Below are positions 16,103-24,179 of a DNA stretch of 54,839 nucleotides, piece by piece; the stretch's first letter is position 1; every line of letters begins with the position of its first letter. The notes beneath the pieces are model-generated. The model ran no database searches. It saw nothing but the letters and a program-made list of their open reading frames with translations, and was not told the origin of the DNA. The position numbers and the translations under genes were made by a program. The DNA comes from Candidatus Woesearchaeota archaeon. Lineage in GTDB: Archaea > Nanobdellota > Nanobdellia > Woesearchaeales > GW2011-AR9. The stretch spans positions 1 through 54,839 of the forward strand of contig CAMAVK010000005.1 in assembly GCA_945861715.1 (NCBI GenBank), read 5' to 3'.

Positions 16103-16642
16103 TTATTCTAATTCTCGCTTTAGAATTTGATATGCACTGTTAATTTTTTTGAATTCAGTTTCGTTTCCATCGTTTGTATCTGGGTGATGGGTTTTAGCGA
16201 GCTGTTTGTAGGTTTTGGTAATTAATGTCATATCACTACAATCTTCAGGTAATCCTAAATCCTTGCGAGCTCCGTTTCTCGTCTTTTTGATATCTTTTTC
16301 TTCGGTAAAATAGGAGATAAAATCTTGGACAGTGGTGTGTTTTTCTACAAGTTCTTTGACTTTTATTTCAATTACTTTGGAGACGATAAAGAAATTTTCA
16401 ATGTATTTTGTTTGTGAGTTACAGCTGTAATGCATGAAGTATCCTTCGTAGTACCAAGAGGCAGATGCAGAAGCTGCGATTCGGGCGTTTTGTGGAACTT
16501 TTATATCATTTTGATAGTCTGCGAGTCCAATTTTTTTAAGGGATTCGATGATGTTGTTTTTGAATAGGATTGCTCTTCTATCATAAGAGTCTCTAATCTC
16601 TGGGAGATTAAATTCTAGTTCACGTACACGGATTTTTGCCAT
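16103..16642 (-). CDS. J-domain protein with novel N-terminal domain
   Basis: The protein is 179 residues. The C-terminal ~65 residues (about 112-178) are a J domain: LITKTYKQLAKTHHPD with the HPD triad at 153-155, then the EFKKINSAYQILKRE helix. J domains stimulate Hsp70 ATPases. Canonical DnaJ has the J domain at the N-terminus and a zinc-binding region; here it is C-terminal, with no zinc fingers, behind an unrecognised ~110-residue domain (starting IRVRELEFNLPEIRDSYDRR) that may select clients or a location. No dnaK or grpE is nearby. The start ATG at 16642 is directly before a TATA-like tract (ATATAATATAAACC) on the minus strand. Confidence 0.85.
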   Translation of the reverse strand: MAKIRVRELEFNLPEIRDSYDRRAILFKNNIIESLKKIGLADYQNDIKVPQNARIAASASASWYYEGYFMHYSCNSQTKYIENFFIVSKVIEIKVKELVEKHTTVQDFISYFTEEKDIKKTRNGARKDLGLPEDCSDMTLITKTYKQLAKTHHPDTNDGNETEFKKINSAYQILKRELE

Positions 16643-16734
16643 TTTAGCTTTATTTTTGGTTTATATTATATAGGTTATGGTGGTTATTTTGATTCTTTTT
16701 ATAGTGATGAGATTTTTGTGTTTATTTAATTGGC

Positions 16735-17598
16735 CTAAATTATAACCCAATGTCGAAGTAATAGACCGATTAAGAAGGTTATTATTGCAGTTCCAACAGA
16801 AAATAATGCCATTTGTGATATTTGTTTTGCAAATGGTCGCTCGAAGAGAATGGATGTGTAATAGGAAATTGCGGTGATGATAGTTGCGACGGTGAGCCCG
16901 AGAATAGTGAGGGCATTTCCGATGGTATTAGTTATGAGGAAGGGGAATACTAACAGGATGACAACGATTATGTAGGCTAATCCAGTGTATAAAGCTGCTT
17001 TAGCTGGATTTTTTCCTGGTTCGTATTGTGCTTGCATGAACGCGGATGATGCCATGGAGAGACTTGCTGCTATTCCTGTTATTGCTCCGGTTAACGCGAT
17101 TAATGTGTTATTTTGAAGTGCTAAAGTGAATCCTACTAGTGCTCCTGTGAGTTCGATTAATCCATCGTTAATCCCGAGTATGATACTGGAAATAAACTCG
17201 ACACGTTCTTCTTTGATTTGAGCGATGAGTTCTTGTTCGTGTTGTATTTCATGTTCGATTGCTTGTTTGATTTTTGCTTTTTGTGCAGGATCTTTAATTT
17301 GGTTTGCATATTCGTGATAATGTTTGAGCAAGTCTTTTTCTTCTCTTTCTAGATATTTTACAACGAAGGTGAGCCCGAGAATTTTCCGCATTATTTTTAT
17401 GGTAATGAGTGTGAGCACGTTGAGTTTAAATTCTTTTTTTTGATCGTGTTCTTTCCAAAACACGAAATCTTTCCATTCGTGTTCTGCAAATTTTTTAAGA
17501 ATTTTTTTGAATTCTTTATTTGTTTCAATCTTTTCTAGTTCAGAGAGAATTTTATAATGACGATATTGATAGGATGCAAAGGAATGGTTCTGTGACAT
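16735..17598 (-). CDS. Ferritin-like / VIT1 (CCC1) fusion, probable Fe/Mn exporter
   Basis: The 287-residue protein has two parts. Residues ~1-135 are a helical rubrerythrin-like domain rich in Glu and His (EHEWKDFVFWKEHD; EHEIQHEQELI). Residues ~136-287 are a VIT1/CCC1 (DUF125) membrane domain with about five helices and the family opening LGINDGLIELTGALVGF. The combination resembles MbfA-type membrane ferritins, which bind iron in the ferritin-like part and export it. Metal specificity and direction are inferred. It is transcribed alone on the minus strand and shares a short divergent region with pheS. Confidence 0.85.
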   Translation of the reverse strand: MSQNHSFASYQYRHYKILSELEKIETNKEFKKILKKFAEHEWKDFVFWKEHDQKKEFKLNVLTLITIKIMRKILGLTFVVKYLEREEKDLLKHYHEYANQIKDPAQKAKIKQAIEHEIQHEQELIAQIKEERVEFISSIILGINDGLIELTGALVGFTLALQNNTLIALTGAITGIAASLSMASSAFMQAQYEPGKNPAKAALYTGLAYIIVVILLVFPFLITNTIGNALTILGLTVATIITAISYYTSILFERPFAKQISQMALFSVGTAIITFLIGLLLRHWVII

Positions 17599-17740
17599 AT
17601 TTTTGATCTAGTGATGTCGGTTTTTATAGTGTTCGGTTTTTGTTGATTTTTAGGTAGGTATTTTTTTGCGGTGTCTCTCATAAACCTATTGGGGGGGAGA
17701 TACCTGGTTCATTTTAGTTCTCAGGTCAAAATAGGGATTA

Positions 17741-17750
17741 TATTTATAAA
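17741..17750 (+). promoter_or_regulatory. TATA box of pheS
   Basis: TATTTATAAA lies 23-32 bases upstream of the chosen pheS start (17773). The leaderless start it predicts argues against the longer in-frame start at 17671. Confidence 0.65.
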
Positions 17751-17772
17751 GCAAAAGAGTAGTCCTTGTTGT

Positions 17773-19287
17773 ATGGATTTGAAGGCGGTTATTTCTAAGT
17801 TGCATCCTCTTGAACGTAAGGTTATTCCTGTTTTAATAACTAACCGAGAGCTTGGTGCGATATCAATAGCATCCGGTCTTGATTTGACAGAGACTATGCG
17901 GGCGTTGCAATGGCTTGAAAATAAAGAAGCTCTTACACTTGAGTCGAAAATGTATAAAGTTGTTTCTCTTGATTCAAATGGGTTAATTTATTTGAAAGCA
18001 GGGGTTCCTGAACAAAGGTTATTTGATGTTTTGAGTTCTGAGTTTCAAAGTTTGTCTGTTGTTGCTGCGAAATCAAAGTTGAGTGTTGAGGAAGTTACGG
18101 CGTCACTTGGAATTTTGATGCGTGAGAGGGTGTGTGAGAGTAGAAAAGAAGCAGAGTTGATGCTGCGAAAGGCTCCTGGTGCTCAGACATTTGTAAGTAC
18201 TGTTTCGGCATTTTTAGCTAAACCATTTCCCATTAATATTACTTTTCTTAGTTCGGCTGAGCTTGATATAGTTGAAGCGCTTAAGAAACGAAAAAGTTTT
18301 ATTCGAGTTGAGGAGAAGAAGATTGTAACTGTGGTGTTAACTGCACTAGGTGAAGCACTTACAAAAGAAGAAATTAATTCTGATGTTGTGAATCGATTGA
18401 CTCCTGCAATGCTTAAGAGTGGTTCATGGCAAGATAAAGAGTTTAGGGCATATGATATTGAAATGGGTGTGCCATCGATATCTGGAGCTCGTGTGCATTT
18501 TACAAATCAAGCTATTGATTATATCAAAAATATTTGGGTTGAGATGGGATTTCGCGAGATGACGGGGAATTATGTTCAAAGTGCGTTTTGGGATTTAGAT
18601 GCGCTGTTTGTTCCGCAAGATCATCCTGCTCGGGAAATGCAAGATACGTTTTATTTGCCAGGTAAAGCTCGGTTGAGCGCGCCACTCTTTTCTGTGGTGA
18701 AAGAGGTACATGAGACAGGTGGTAAAACGGGAAGTTTGGGGTGGCGATATCCTTTTTCGAAGGCAGAGAGTGAGCAAATTTTACTTCGAACTCATACTAC
18801 TGTGTTGTCTGCGCAAACCATTGCTGGTCTTAAGAAAGAACAGTTGCCAGCAAAGTTTTTTGCGGTGGGGAAAGTATTTCGTAATGAAGCGCTTGATTGG
18901 AAGCATTTGTTTGAATTCGATCAAGTTGAGGGTATTGTTATTGATCCTGATGCAACACTTGCGCATCTTAAAGGGTATTTACAAGAATTTTATTCCAAGA
19001 TGGGGTATTCTCAAATACGGATGCGGCCTGCACACTTTCCGTATACGGAACCTAGTTTAGAAATTGATGTATTTCATCCTATTCGAAAGGAGTGGGTTGA
19101 ACTTGGTGGGGCAGGTATATTTAGACCTGAAGTTGTTCGATCATTACTTGGGTTTGATTGTACTGTTTTAGCATGGGGCCAAGGTATGGGTCGTATTATC
19201 TCAGAGTATTGGAAGATTACGGATATTCGAGTGATGTACACTAATGATTTAGCAATGATTCGAAAGGCGAAGGTGTATTTGAAATAG
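17773..19287 (+). CDS. pheS: Phenylalanyl-tRNA synthetase alpha subunit
   Basis: The 504-residue product has the archaeal/eukaryotic PheS layout: N-terminal winged-helix DNA/tRNA-binding repeats (~1-230), then a class II catalytic core with motif 2 (FFAVGKVFRNEALDWKHLFE), the PYTEPSLEIDVFHP substrate region and motif 3 (VLAWGQGMGRI). It charges tRNA-Phe as an (alpha-beta)2 enzyme with PheT, encoded 700 bases downstream. The start at 17773 fits the TATA box. A small Yip1-like membrane protein gene sits between pheS and pheT, which are usually adjacent; all three are on one strand with short gaps. Confidence 0.95.
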   Translation: MDLKAVISKLHPLERKVIPVLITNRELGAISIASGLDLTETMRALQWLENKEALTLESKMYKVVSLDSNGLIYLKAGVPEQRLFDVLSSEFQSLSVVAAKSKLSVEEVTASLGILMRERVCESRKEAELMLRKAPGAQTFVSTVSAFLAKPFPINITFLSSAELDIVEALKKRKSFIRVEEKKIVTVVLTALGEALTKEEINSDVVNRLTPAMLKSGSWQDKEFRAYDIEMGVPSISGARVHFTNQAIDYIKNIWVEMGFREMTGNYVQSAFWDLDALFVPQDHPAREMQDTFYLPGKARLSAPLFSVVKEVHETGGKTGSLGWRYPFSKAESEQILLRTHTTVLSAQTIAGLKKEQLPAKFFAVGKVFRNEALDWKHLFEFDQVEGIVIDPDATLAHLKGYLQEFYSKMGYSQIRMRPAHFPYTEPSLEIDVFHPIRKEWVELGGAGIFRPEVVRSLLGFDCTVLAWGQGMGRIISEYWKITDIRVMYTNDLAMIRKAKVYLK

Positions 19288-19343
19288 TTTGAAGGTGCAC
19301 AGTAGTTTTATTGATTTATATTTGATTATATGGAGCGAAAAAA

Positions 19344-19946
19344 ATGGGATTTGATTTATTTGATTTGGGCATAGTGAAACAATGGAAAGAAATTATGTTA
19401 AGGCCCGTTGCATTTTTTTCAAAGTTGAAAATTCCGGTTAAGGATGCGCGTAAAGAGTCAACATTATTTTATTTGAAGGTTGTTACGGTTAGTTTGGCTC
19501 TTGTGTTTATTGTTGAAGCTATTACTGCAGCAATTCGACCAACTCTCATAAGTGAGTTAAATGTATTTGGTGTTGGTGCGGGAGTGTATGCGTTGCTATT
19601 ACTTATTATGCTTCCAATTGCCGTGTTGTTTTCATGGGGTTGGCTCTATGTTGGAACGTGGATTGTGCATATGTTTGCACGGTTGTTTGGGGCGAAGAAA
19701 GGGTATGATGTGACGTTTGCGGTCAATGCGTATAGTACAGCACCAAGTATTTTTGAAGTAATTCCGTTTGTGAATTGGTTATCGATGATTTATTCGACAG
19801 TTTTATTGATTGTCGGGCTTAAATATCAACAACAAATGAGTACACTTGGCGCAGTGTCGGCCGTGCTTGTTCCATTAATTATTATATTAGGGATTGCAGT
19901 TGCGGTAATATTAGTGTTTGTTCCGTGGAGTTCCCTTATAGTCTAG
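19344..19946 (+). CDS. Yip1-domain membrane protein
   Basis: The 200-residue protein has five predicted membrane helices after a short cytosolic N-terminus (FDLGIVKQWKEIMLRPVAFF). Sequence and layout match the Yip1 superfamily: a W/F-rich start, a central W-G-W-x-x-x-G-x-W helix and a final hydrophobic hairpin. Eukaryotic Yip1 proteins act in vesicle traffic; prokaryotic members are uncharacterised. GGAG precedes the ATG. It sits between pheS and pheT with gaps of 56 and 35 bases, so co-transcription is likely although no functional tie is known. Confidence 0.8.
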   Translation: MGFDLFDLGIVKQWKEIMLRPVAFFSKLKIPVKDARKESTLFYLKVVTVSLALVFIVEAITAAIRPTLISELNVFGVGAGVYALLLLIMLPIAVLFSWGWLYVGTWIVHMFARLFGAKKGYDVTFAVNAYSTAPSIFEVIPFVNWLSMIYSTVLLIVGLKYQQQMSTLGAVSAVLVPLIIILGIAVAVILVFVPWSSLIV

Positions 19947-19981
19947 TGATAATTAACAACTTAAAATAGAAAGGTTATACT

Positions 19982-21664
19982 ATGCCATCAGTTACATTAA
20001 ATCAAAAGGTTGTTGAGAAACTTCTTGGAAAGAAGTTGTCTTTGGAAGATTTGAAAGATCGTATTAGTATGCTGGGAACGGATCTTGATTCTATATCAGA
20101 TGGTCAGATTAAGGTGGAGATTTTTCCAAATCGTCCGGATCTTTTGTGTGAACATGGCTTTGGTCGAGCGCTTTCTTCCTTTATTGGTTCTCATAAAGGA
20201 ATTCGATTGTATAAGGTTGTTCCAAGTGGACATAAGGTTATAGTAGATCCATCGGTTGCGATGCGACCATTTACTGTATGTGCAATTGTGCGGGGTTTGT
20301 CTATTACTGAAGAACAACTTGCTGAACTTATTCAATTGCAAGAGAAATTGGCTACAACGCATGGTCGTAATCGAGCGAAATCGGCGTATGGTATTTATCC
20401 ACTTGCAAATATTTCGTTTCCTCTTCGCTATGTGGCAATGGATCCTACTACTGTGTCTTTTCAACCGCTTGGGTTTGGACATTCTATGAAGGCGTCTGAA
20501 GTACTTGAGTTACATCCAAAAGGTCGAGCGTATGCTCACTTGACAAAGGGTTGGACGAAGTATCCATTTTTTGTTGATGCCAAAGATAGTGTTCTTTGTA
20601 TGTTACCATTTACGAATTCTGAGGATACGGGTAAGGTCTCGGTTGGTACAAAAGAGTTGTTTTTGGAATCGTCTGGAACTGATTTACGAAATTGTCAGGT
20701 TGCTCTTAACATTATGGTTACAGCTCTTGCGGATATGGGGGGTAAAGTAGAGTCCCTTGAGGTTGTCTATCCTGCTAAGTCAGCTAAAGTGAAGAGTGGA
20801 AATAACATTGGGACAATTGTTACGCCGGATCTTCGTGCAACTACGATGAAGTTTGATGCTACGTATGTTGAGAAAGTATTGGGGTTGAAGTTAAAAAATA
20901 CCGAACTTGTTGATTTGTTTGCACGTATGGGGTTTGTATACTCGAAGGGTGTTGTATCGATTCCATGCTATCGAGCTGATATCTTGCATCCGGTTGATTT
21001 CGTTGAAGATATTGCTATTGCGTATGGGTATGAAAATTTTAAACCAGTTATACCTAAAATTGCAACTATTGGAGAGCAGGATCCGTTTGAAAAATTTATT
21101 TCTAAACTTCGAGTGTTGTGTGTGGGTCTTGGGATTACAGAAGTGGTGAATTATCATTTAGCATCTCGCGATGGTTTATCATTGTTTTTAGAGTCTGAGG
21201 ATTCGAAGCTTGTGGCGTTGAAGAATGCAATATCTGAACATAATCATTTACGACAGTCCATTTTGCCCGGGTTGCTTAAGACGTTAAGTACCAATCAACA
21301 TAATGAATATCCACAGGAGATATTTGAGGTTGGTCGAGTGTTTTCGTTTGATAGTGCGTTCGATTGCGGAGTACGAGAAGATACGGCACTTGGAGTGGCA
21401 CTTTGTCATGAAAAAGCTGATTTTACAGAGATTCAACAAAAAGTAGATGCACTTTGTGTAGCTCTTGGTTTACAGATCCGTATCAAGGAAATGACGCATC
21501 CAAGTTTCATCACTGGTCGTGTCGGTGCACTTTTCGCAGAGAAAAAGGTGATCGGTTTCATCGGTGAAGTTCATCCACGGGTGCTCACGAGCGCAGGTGT
21601 GATGATGCCGGTGGTTGTTGGTCACATTGATTTGCGGGCGTTGTATGATATTTGTCATATGTAG
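19982..21664 (+). CDS. pheT: Phenylalanyl-tRNA synthetase beta subunit
   Basis: The protein is 560 residues, the archaeal/eukaryotic length and shorter than bacterial PheT. It shows an N-terminal domain (SLEDLKDRISMLGTDLD, EIFPNRPDLLCEHGFGRAL), the B3/4 editing domain (YGIYPLANISFPLRYV; MLPFTNSEDTGKVSVGTKEL), the B5 domain (~300-370) and a catalytic-like core (QEIFEVGRVF; GFIGEVHPRVL). It pairs with PheS. AAAGG lies 9-13 bases before the ATG. Downstream DNA contains a small convergent gene. Confidence 0.95.
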   Translation: MPSVTLNQKVVEKLLGKKLSLEDLKDRISMLGTDLDSISDGQIKVEIFPNRPDLLCEHGFGRALSSFIGSHKGIRLYKVVPSGHKVIVDPSVAMRPFTVCAIVRGLSITEEQLAELIQLQEKLATTHGRNRAKSAYGIYPLANISFPLRYVAMDPTTVSFQPLGFGHSMKASEVLELHPKGRAYAHLTKGWTKYPFFVDAKDSVLCMLPFTNSEDTGKVSVGTKELFLESSGTDLRNCQVALNIMVTALADMGGKVESLEVVYPAKSAKVKSGNNIGTIVTPDLRATTMKFDATYVEKVLGLKLKNTELVDLFARMGFVYSKGVVSIPCYRADILHPVDFVEDIAIAYGYENFKPVIPKIATIGEQDPFEKFISKLRVLCVGLGITEVVNYHLASRDGLSLFLESEDSKLVALKNAISEHNHLRQSILPGLLKTLSTNQHNEYPQEIFEVGRVFSFDSAFDCGVREDTALGVALCHEKADFTEIQQKVDALCVALGLQIRIKEMTHPSFITGRVGALFAEKKVIGFIGEVHPRVLTSAGVMMPVVVGHIDLRALYDICHM

Positions 21665-21715
21665 TCACCTCTGTTTTCTATGTTTGGTTTGATTGTTTTT
21701 GGATCGGGGTAATTT

Positions 21716-21871
21716 CTAGGATAGGTAGAGATAGTCAACGGATTGTTCGTGGGTGAACATGTTTGAGATGCCGAGGTCTCGCCAGGGGTAGTATCGTATG
21801 TTTGGCATACCTAGAAAATCTGGTTTTACTACTCCTACACATATTCCTCGTCTGAAAATTTTAATTCGCAT
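21716..21871 (-). CDS. Small 51-residue hypothetical protein
   Basis: This short open reading frame starts at the ATG whose complement ends at 21871, with a perfect GGAGGTG ribosome-binding site 7 bases upstream. A clean TATA box (CTATATAAA on the minus strand, 21913-21921) is placed to start transcription at about 21890. The product begins MRIKIFRRGICVGVVKPDFL and ends in an acidic/aromatic SVDYLYLS, with no membrane segment. Promoter, ribosome-binding site and balanced composition together make it a likely real gene. I do not recognise the protein. It fills most of the pheT to 22 kb gap. Confidence 0.6.
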   Translation of the reverse strand: MRIKIFRRGICVGVVKPDFLGMPNIRYYPWRDLGISNMFTHEQSVDYLYLS

Positions 21872-21912
21872 GTGCCCACCTCCGTGCTTCATATTTTAGA
21901 TGTCAGAAGTGG

Positions 21913-21921
21913 TTTATATAG
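21913..21921 (-). promoter_or_regulatory. TATA box of the 51-residue gene
   Basis: The box reads CTATATAAA on the minus strand, about 45 bases upstream of the ATG, leaving a leader of about 19 bases that contains GGAGGTG. Confidence 0.6.
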
Positions 21922-22015
21922 GGTAGTCGCGGTTGTCCAGTGCGGGAGTGGGTTTGTGATAGAAATAGGGTCAACTTTAAAATTAATTACTCTGCTGTAG
22001 TAATTCCCCATAATC

Positions 22016-22025
22016 TTTATAAAAT
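22016..22025 (+). promoter_or_regulatory. TATA box of the 22-kb unknown gene
   Basis: CTTTATAAAA is 22-31 bases before the ATG at 22047, which predicts a leaderless mRNA. Confidence 0.6.
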
Positions 22026-22046
22026 AGAGTTAATTGTCTTTTATTT

Positions 22047-23360
22047 ATGAATCTTGTACGTGAAGAATCACTGTTTGAGTATAGAACTTCGGCTAATAAG
22101 GCTGGTTTAACACATGAACAAACGGATGAATTATTTAGATATAACGAGTGTACTGTTAAATTTAGGGTCGAGACTGAAGCAAGATTGGATTTAATTACAA
22201 GACTTTTGGATCAATCGGTATTAAGACAAACCAATTTTGTGGAAAATTTGGATGGGGTTAAAAAAATTCTTGATCTTGGCGTTCCAGAACCATTATACGC
22301 TTTATTTTATTCAACAAGATTAGGTTTGTCAATTGCACAGTCTCAGAATATTATTGAGAAATCAATGGTAGCATATAGAAAGAATGTGATTTACAGTTAT
22401 GGATCATTTAATGATGCTCTGAAATCAATGTATCCTGCCAAAATTGATCCGGATTTGGTTGTTAAAGCATTGAATATATTTTATGATGAAACTGTTTGGG
22501 GGATGGATGGTTATCTTGGTGCCTTTGCTGATATGATGACATTTGGATGTCCTTACACAATTTCGGTAAATAAGGCATTAGCTTATTTTGCAACACTTCA
22601 AGTACGAAAAGGTAAGATTCAAAAAATGTTGCCCAGGGCGCTTCATGCTACATCTGAGGTCGAATTTGAAGATGCATTTTTTGAAATTAATACTCCATTA
22701 GAGCATGCACCACAACCATACCAGAAAAGAACTTCGTTTAATCAGGGAATACGTGAATTAGAAAAATTGGTTTTTGCCAAACCTAGAAAAGGCGAAGAAG
22801 CAGCTGAGGGAATGTGGGTTTTTGATCCAATATCTAATGTTTGGTATTCATTAGGTGGTAAAATTGAAGTTCTAAATCAGTGCGTACGACACAAATTTGT
22901 TCAGTACGATATTTCAAAGTTGACTAATGAACCTGTATTGGTTCATGTACATCCAGAATATTATGAGATGATGCTTGCTCCATCAAATGAAGCTTTGGTT
23001 TATCCTGAGTATAAAGAAAAAGTGACAAAAGTATTATCAGCAACTCCGAGCGGTGCTGACTACAAAGGAATAGCTGAATTGTTACAGAGAGTATCTTTAC
23101 CAGTGCGTCCGCGATCCCTGATATTACATTCATTGGGGATTACTGAAATGACAATTCCAAATGATGTTTCTGCTTTAGAGGGAATGGGTGCAGTTTCTCG
23201 CGATCTAAGAGATGAGGTCTTAATGGAATTTGATATTGAAGGTTATCATACACGGTGGGGAAATAGAGAAAGTAATTTTGCTTTTGCGCAAAAGATTATA
23301 GGCGATTTGAATACCAAATTACCTTCCGGGTTTGGTTTAATATTATCTCCTTATAATTAA
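22047..23360 (+). CDS. Hypothetical protein (437 aa), possible JAMM-like tail
   Basis: I do not recognise this soluble 437-residue protein. The first ~230 residues are helical (for example DLITRLLDQSVLRQTNFVEN and ARLGLSIAQSQNIIEK-like segments). The C-terminal part is mixed alpha/beta and contains HVHPEYYEMM (~301) and, 30 residues later, TPSGADYKG. The order His-x-His ... Ser-x-x-Asp recalls JAMM/MPN metalloproteases, but the gap is far longer than in that family and no upstream Glu is certain, so I do not assign it. The gene is single, with its own TATA box, and its codons are more A-rich than those of pheT. Confidence 0.6.
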   Translation: MNLVREESLFEYRTSANKAGLTHEQTDELFRYNECTVKFRVETEARLDLITRLLDQSVLRQTNFVENLDGVKKILDLGVPEPLYALFYSTRLGLSIAQSQNIIEKSMVAYRKNVIYSYGSFNDALKSMYPAKIDPDLVVKALNIFYDETVWGMDGYLGAFADMMTFGCPYTISVNKALAYFATLQVRKGKIQKMLPRALHATSEVEFEDAFFEINTPLEHAPQPYQKRTSFNQGIRELEKLVFAKPRKGEEAAEGMWVFDPISNVWYSLGGKIEVLNQCVRHKFVQYDISKLTNEPVLVHVHPEYYEMMLAPSNEALVYPEYKEKVTKVLSATPSGADYKGIAELLQRVSLPVRPRSLILHSLGITEMTIPNDVSALEGMGAVSRDLRDEVLMEFDIEGYHTRWGNRESNFAFAQKIIGDLNTKLPSGFGLILSPYN

Positions 23361-23432
23361 GGATAGAATGCTTATTGTTTTGTTCTTTTAAATCAAATAG
23401 TTTATAACTTTTGAAGTAATGTATTTTTTCTA

Positions 23433-24113
23433 ATGAAGAAAGTGGGTATACTGGGCGGTCTTGGACCTCAATCTACTGAACTTTTCTATCATGAAGTTAC
23501 TCGTTTATGTCAGCAACGTAAGAAGGTTGAGTATCCTTCGATGTTGATTAATAGTATTGATTTGTGGAAATTTATGAAGTTGCTTCATAGTAAAAAATAG
23601 TTTGTGAATTTTATTGAAGAGGAGTTATTGAAAATAGATGATAAAGTTGATTTTATTGCGTCGCCGTGTAATACTATTCATTGGATTACCCCGGAAATTA
23701 GGAAGATGACTTCTAGACCATTTATTGCAATACATGAAGAAGTTGTTAAGGAGATTGTTAGTTTAAATGTGAAGAAAGTTGGAATTTTAAGCACAAAAAC
23801 AACGGTTGGAGCTCATTTTTATCAAGATGAGTTGAGGAAGCATCATGTTGGGTTTGAGACTCTTTGTGATGCTGATGAAGAAAAGTTAGATTCTTTGATT
23901 TGGTCTAAGATGTTGCATGGTAAGGAATTGGAGTCAATGCGTGTTTTGCTGAAGAAGTATGTTGCGCAGTTTAAACGACATGGTTGTGATGGGGTCATTC
24001 TTGCGTGTACTGAGTTGCCGTTGTTTATTTCACAGGAGGATGTTGATGTTCGTTTGTTTTCTTCTACACATATTTTAGCTAGGTCTGTTGTTGAGAGAGT
24101 GTTTGAGAAATAG
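23433..24113 (+). pseudogene. Aspartate/glutamate racemase family gene interrupted by an in-frame TAG
   Basis: Reading from the ATG at 23433 gives the racemase start (KKVGILGGLGPQSTELFYHE), a TAG at 23598-23600 after 55 codons, and then the rest in the same frame with no shift. Both catalytic-Cys regions lie after the stop (SPCNTIHW and ILACTELPLF). Total length with the stop read through is 226 positions, normal for this family, which interconverts L- and D-amino acids. The promoter is intact (TTTATAAC at 23401-23408, leaderless). A GTG at 23604 could restart translation but would lack the N-terminal glycine loop. Many genes here end in TAG, so general recoding is unlikely. It is either a recent nonsense mutation or a sequence error. 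Confidence 0.75.
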
Positions 24114-24179
24114 ATTTTGTTATTTTTCTACTTCTTTAAGAGGAAAGTTTAAGAAAACGATAGGGTTTGTTTTGATGTT

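Noticed and set aside
22047-23360. Firm assignment as a JAMM/MPN protease
   Set aside because: The spacing between HVH and SxxD is far outside the family range and no catalytic Glu could be placed, so it is kept only as a weak finding.
23598-23600. TAG read as pyrrolysine
   Set aside because: TAG ends many genes in the window and no Pyl machinery is seen, so a mutation or error is more likely.
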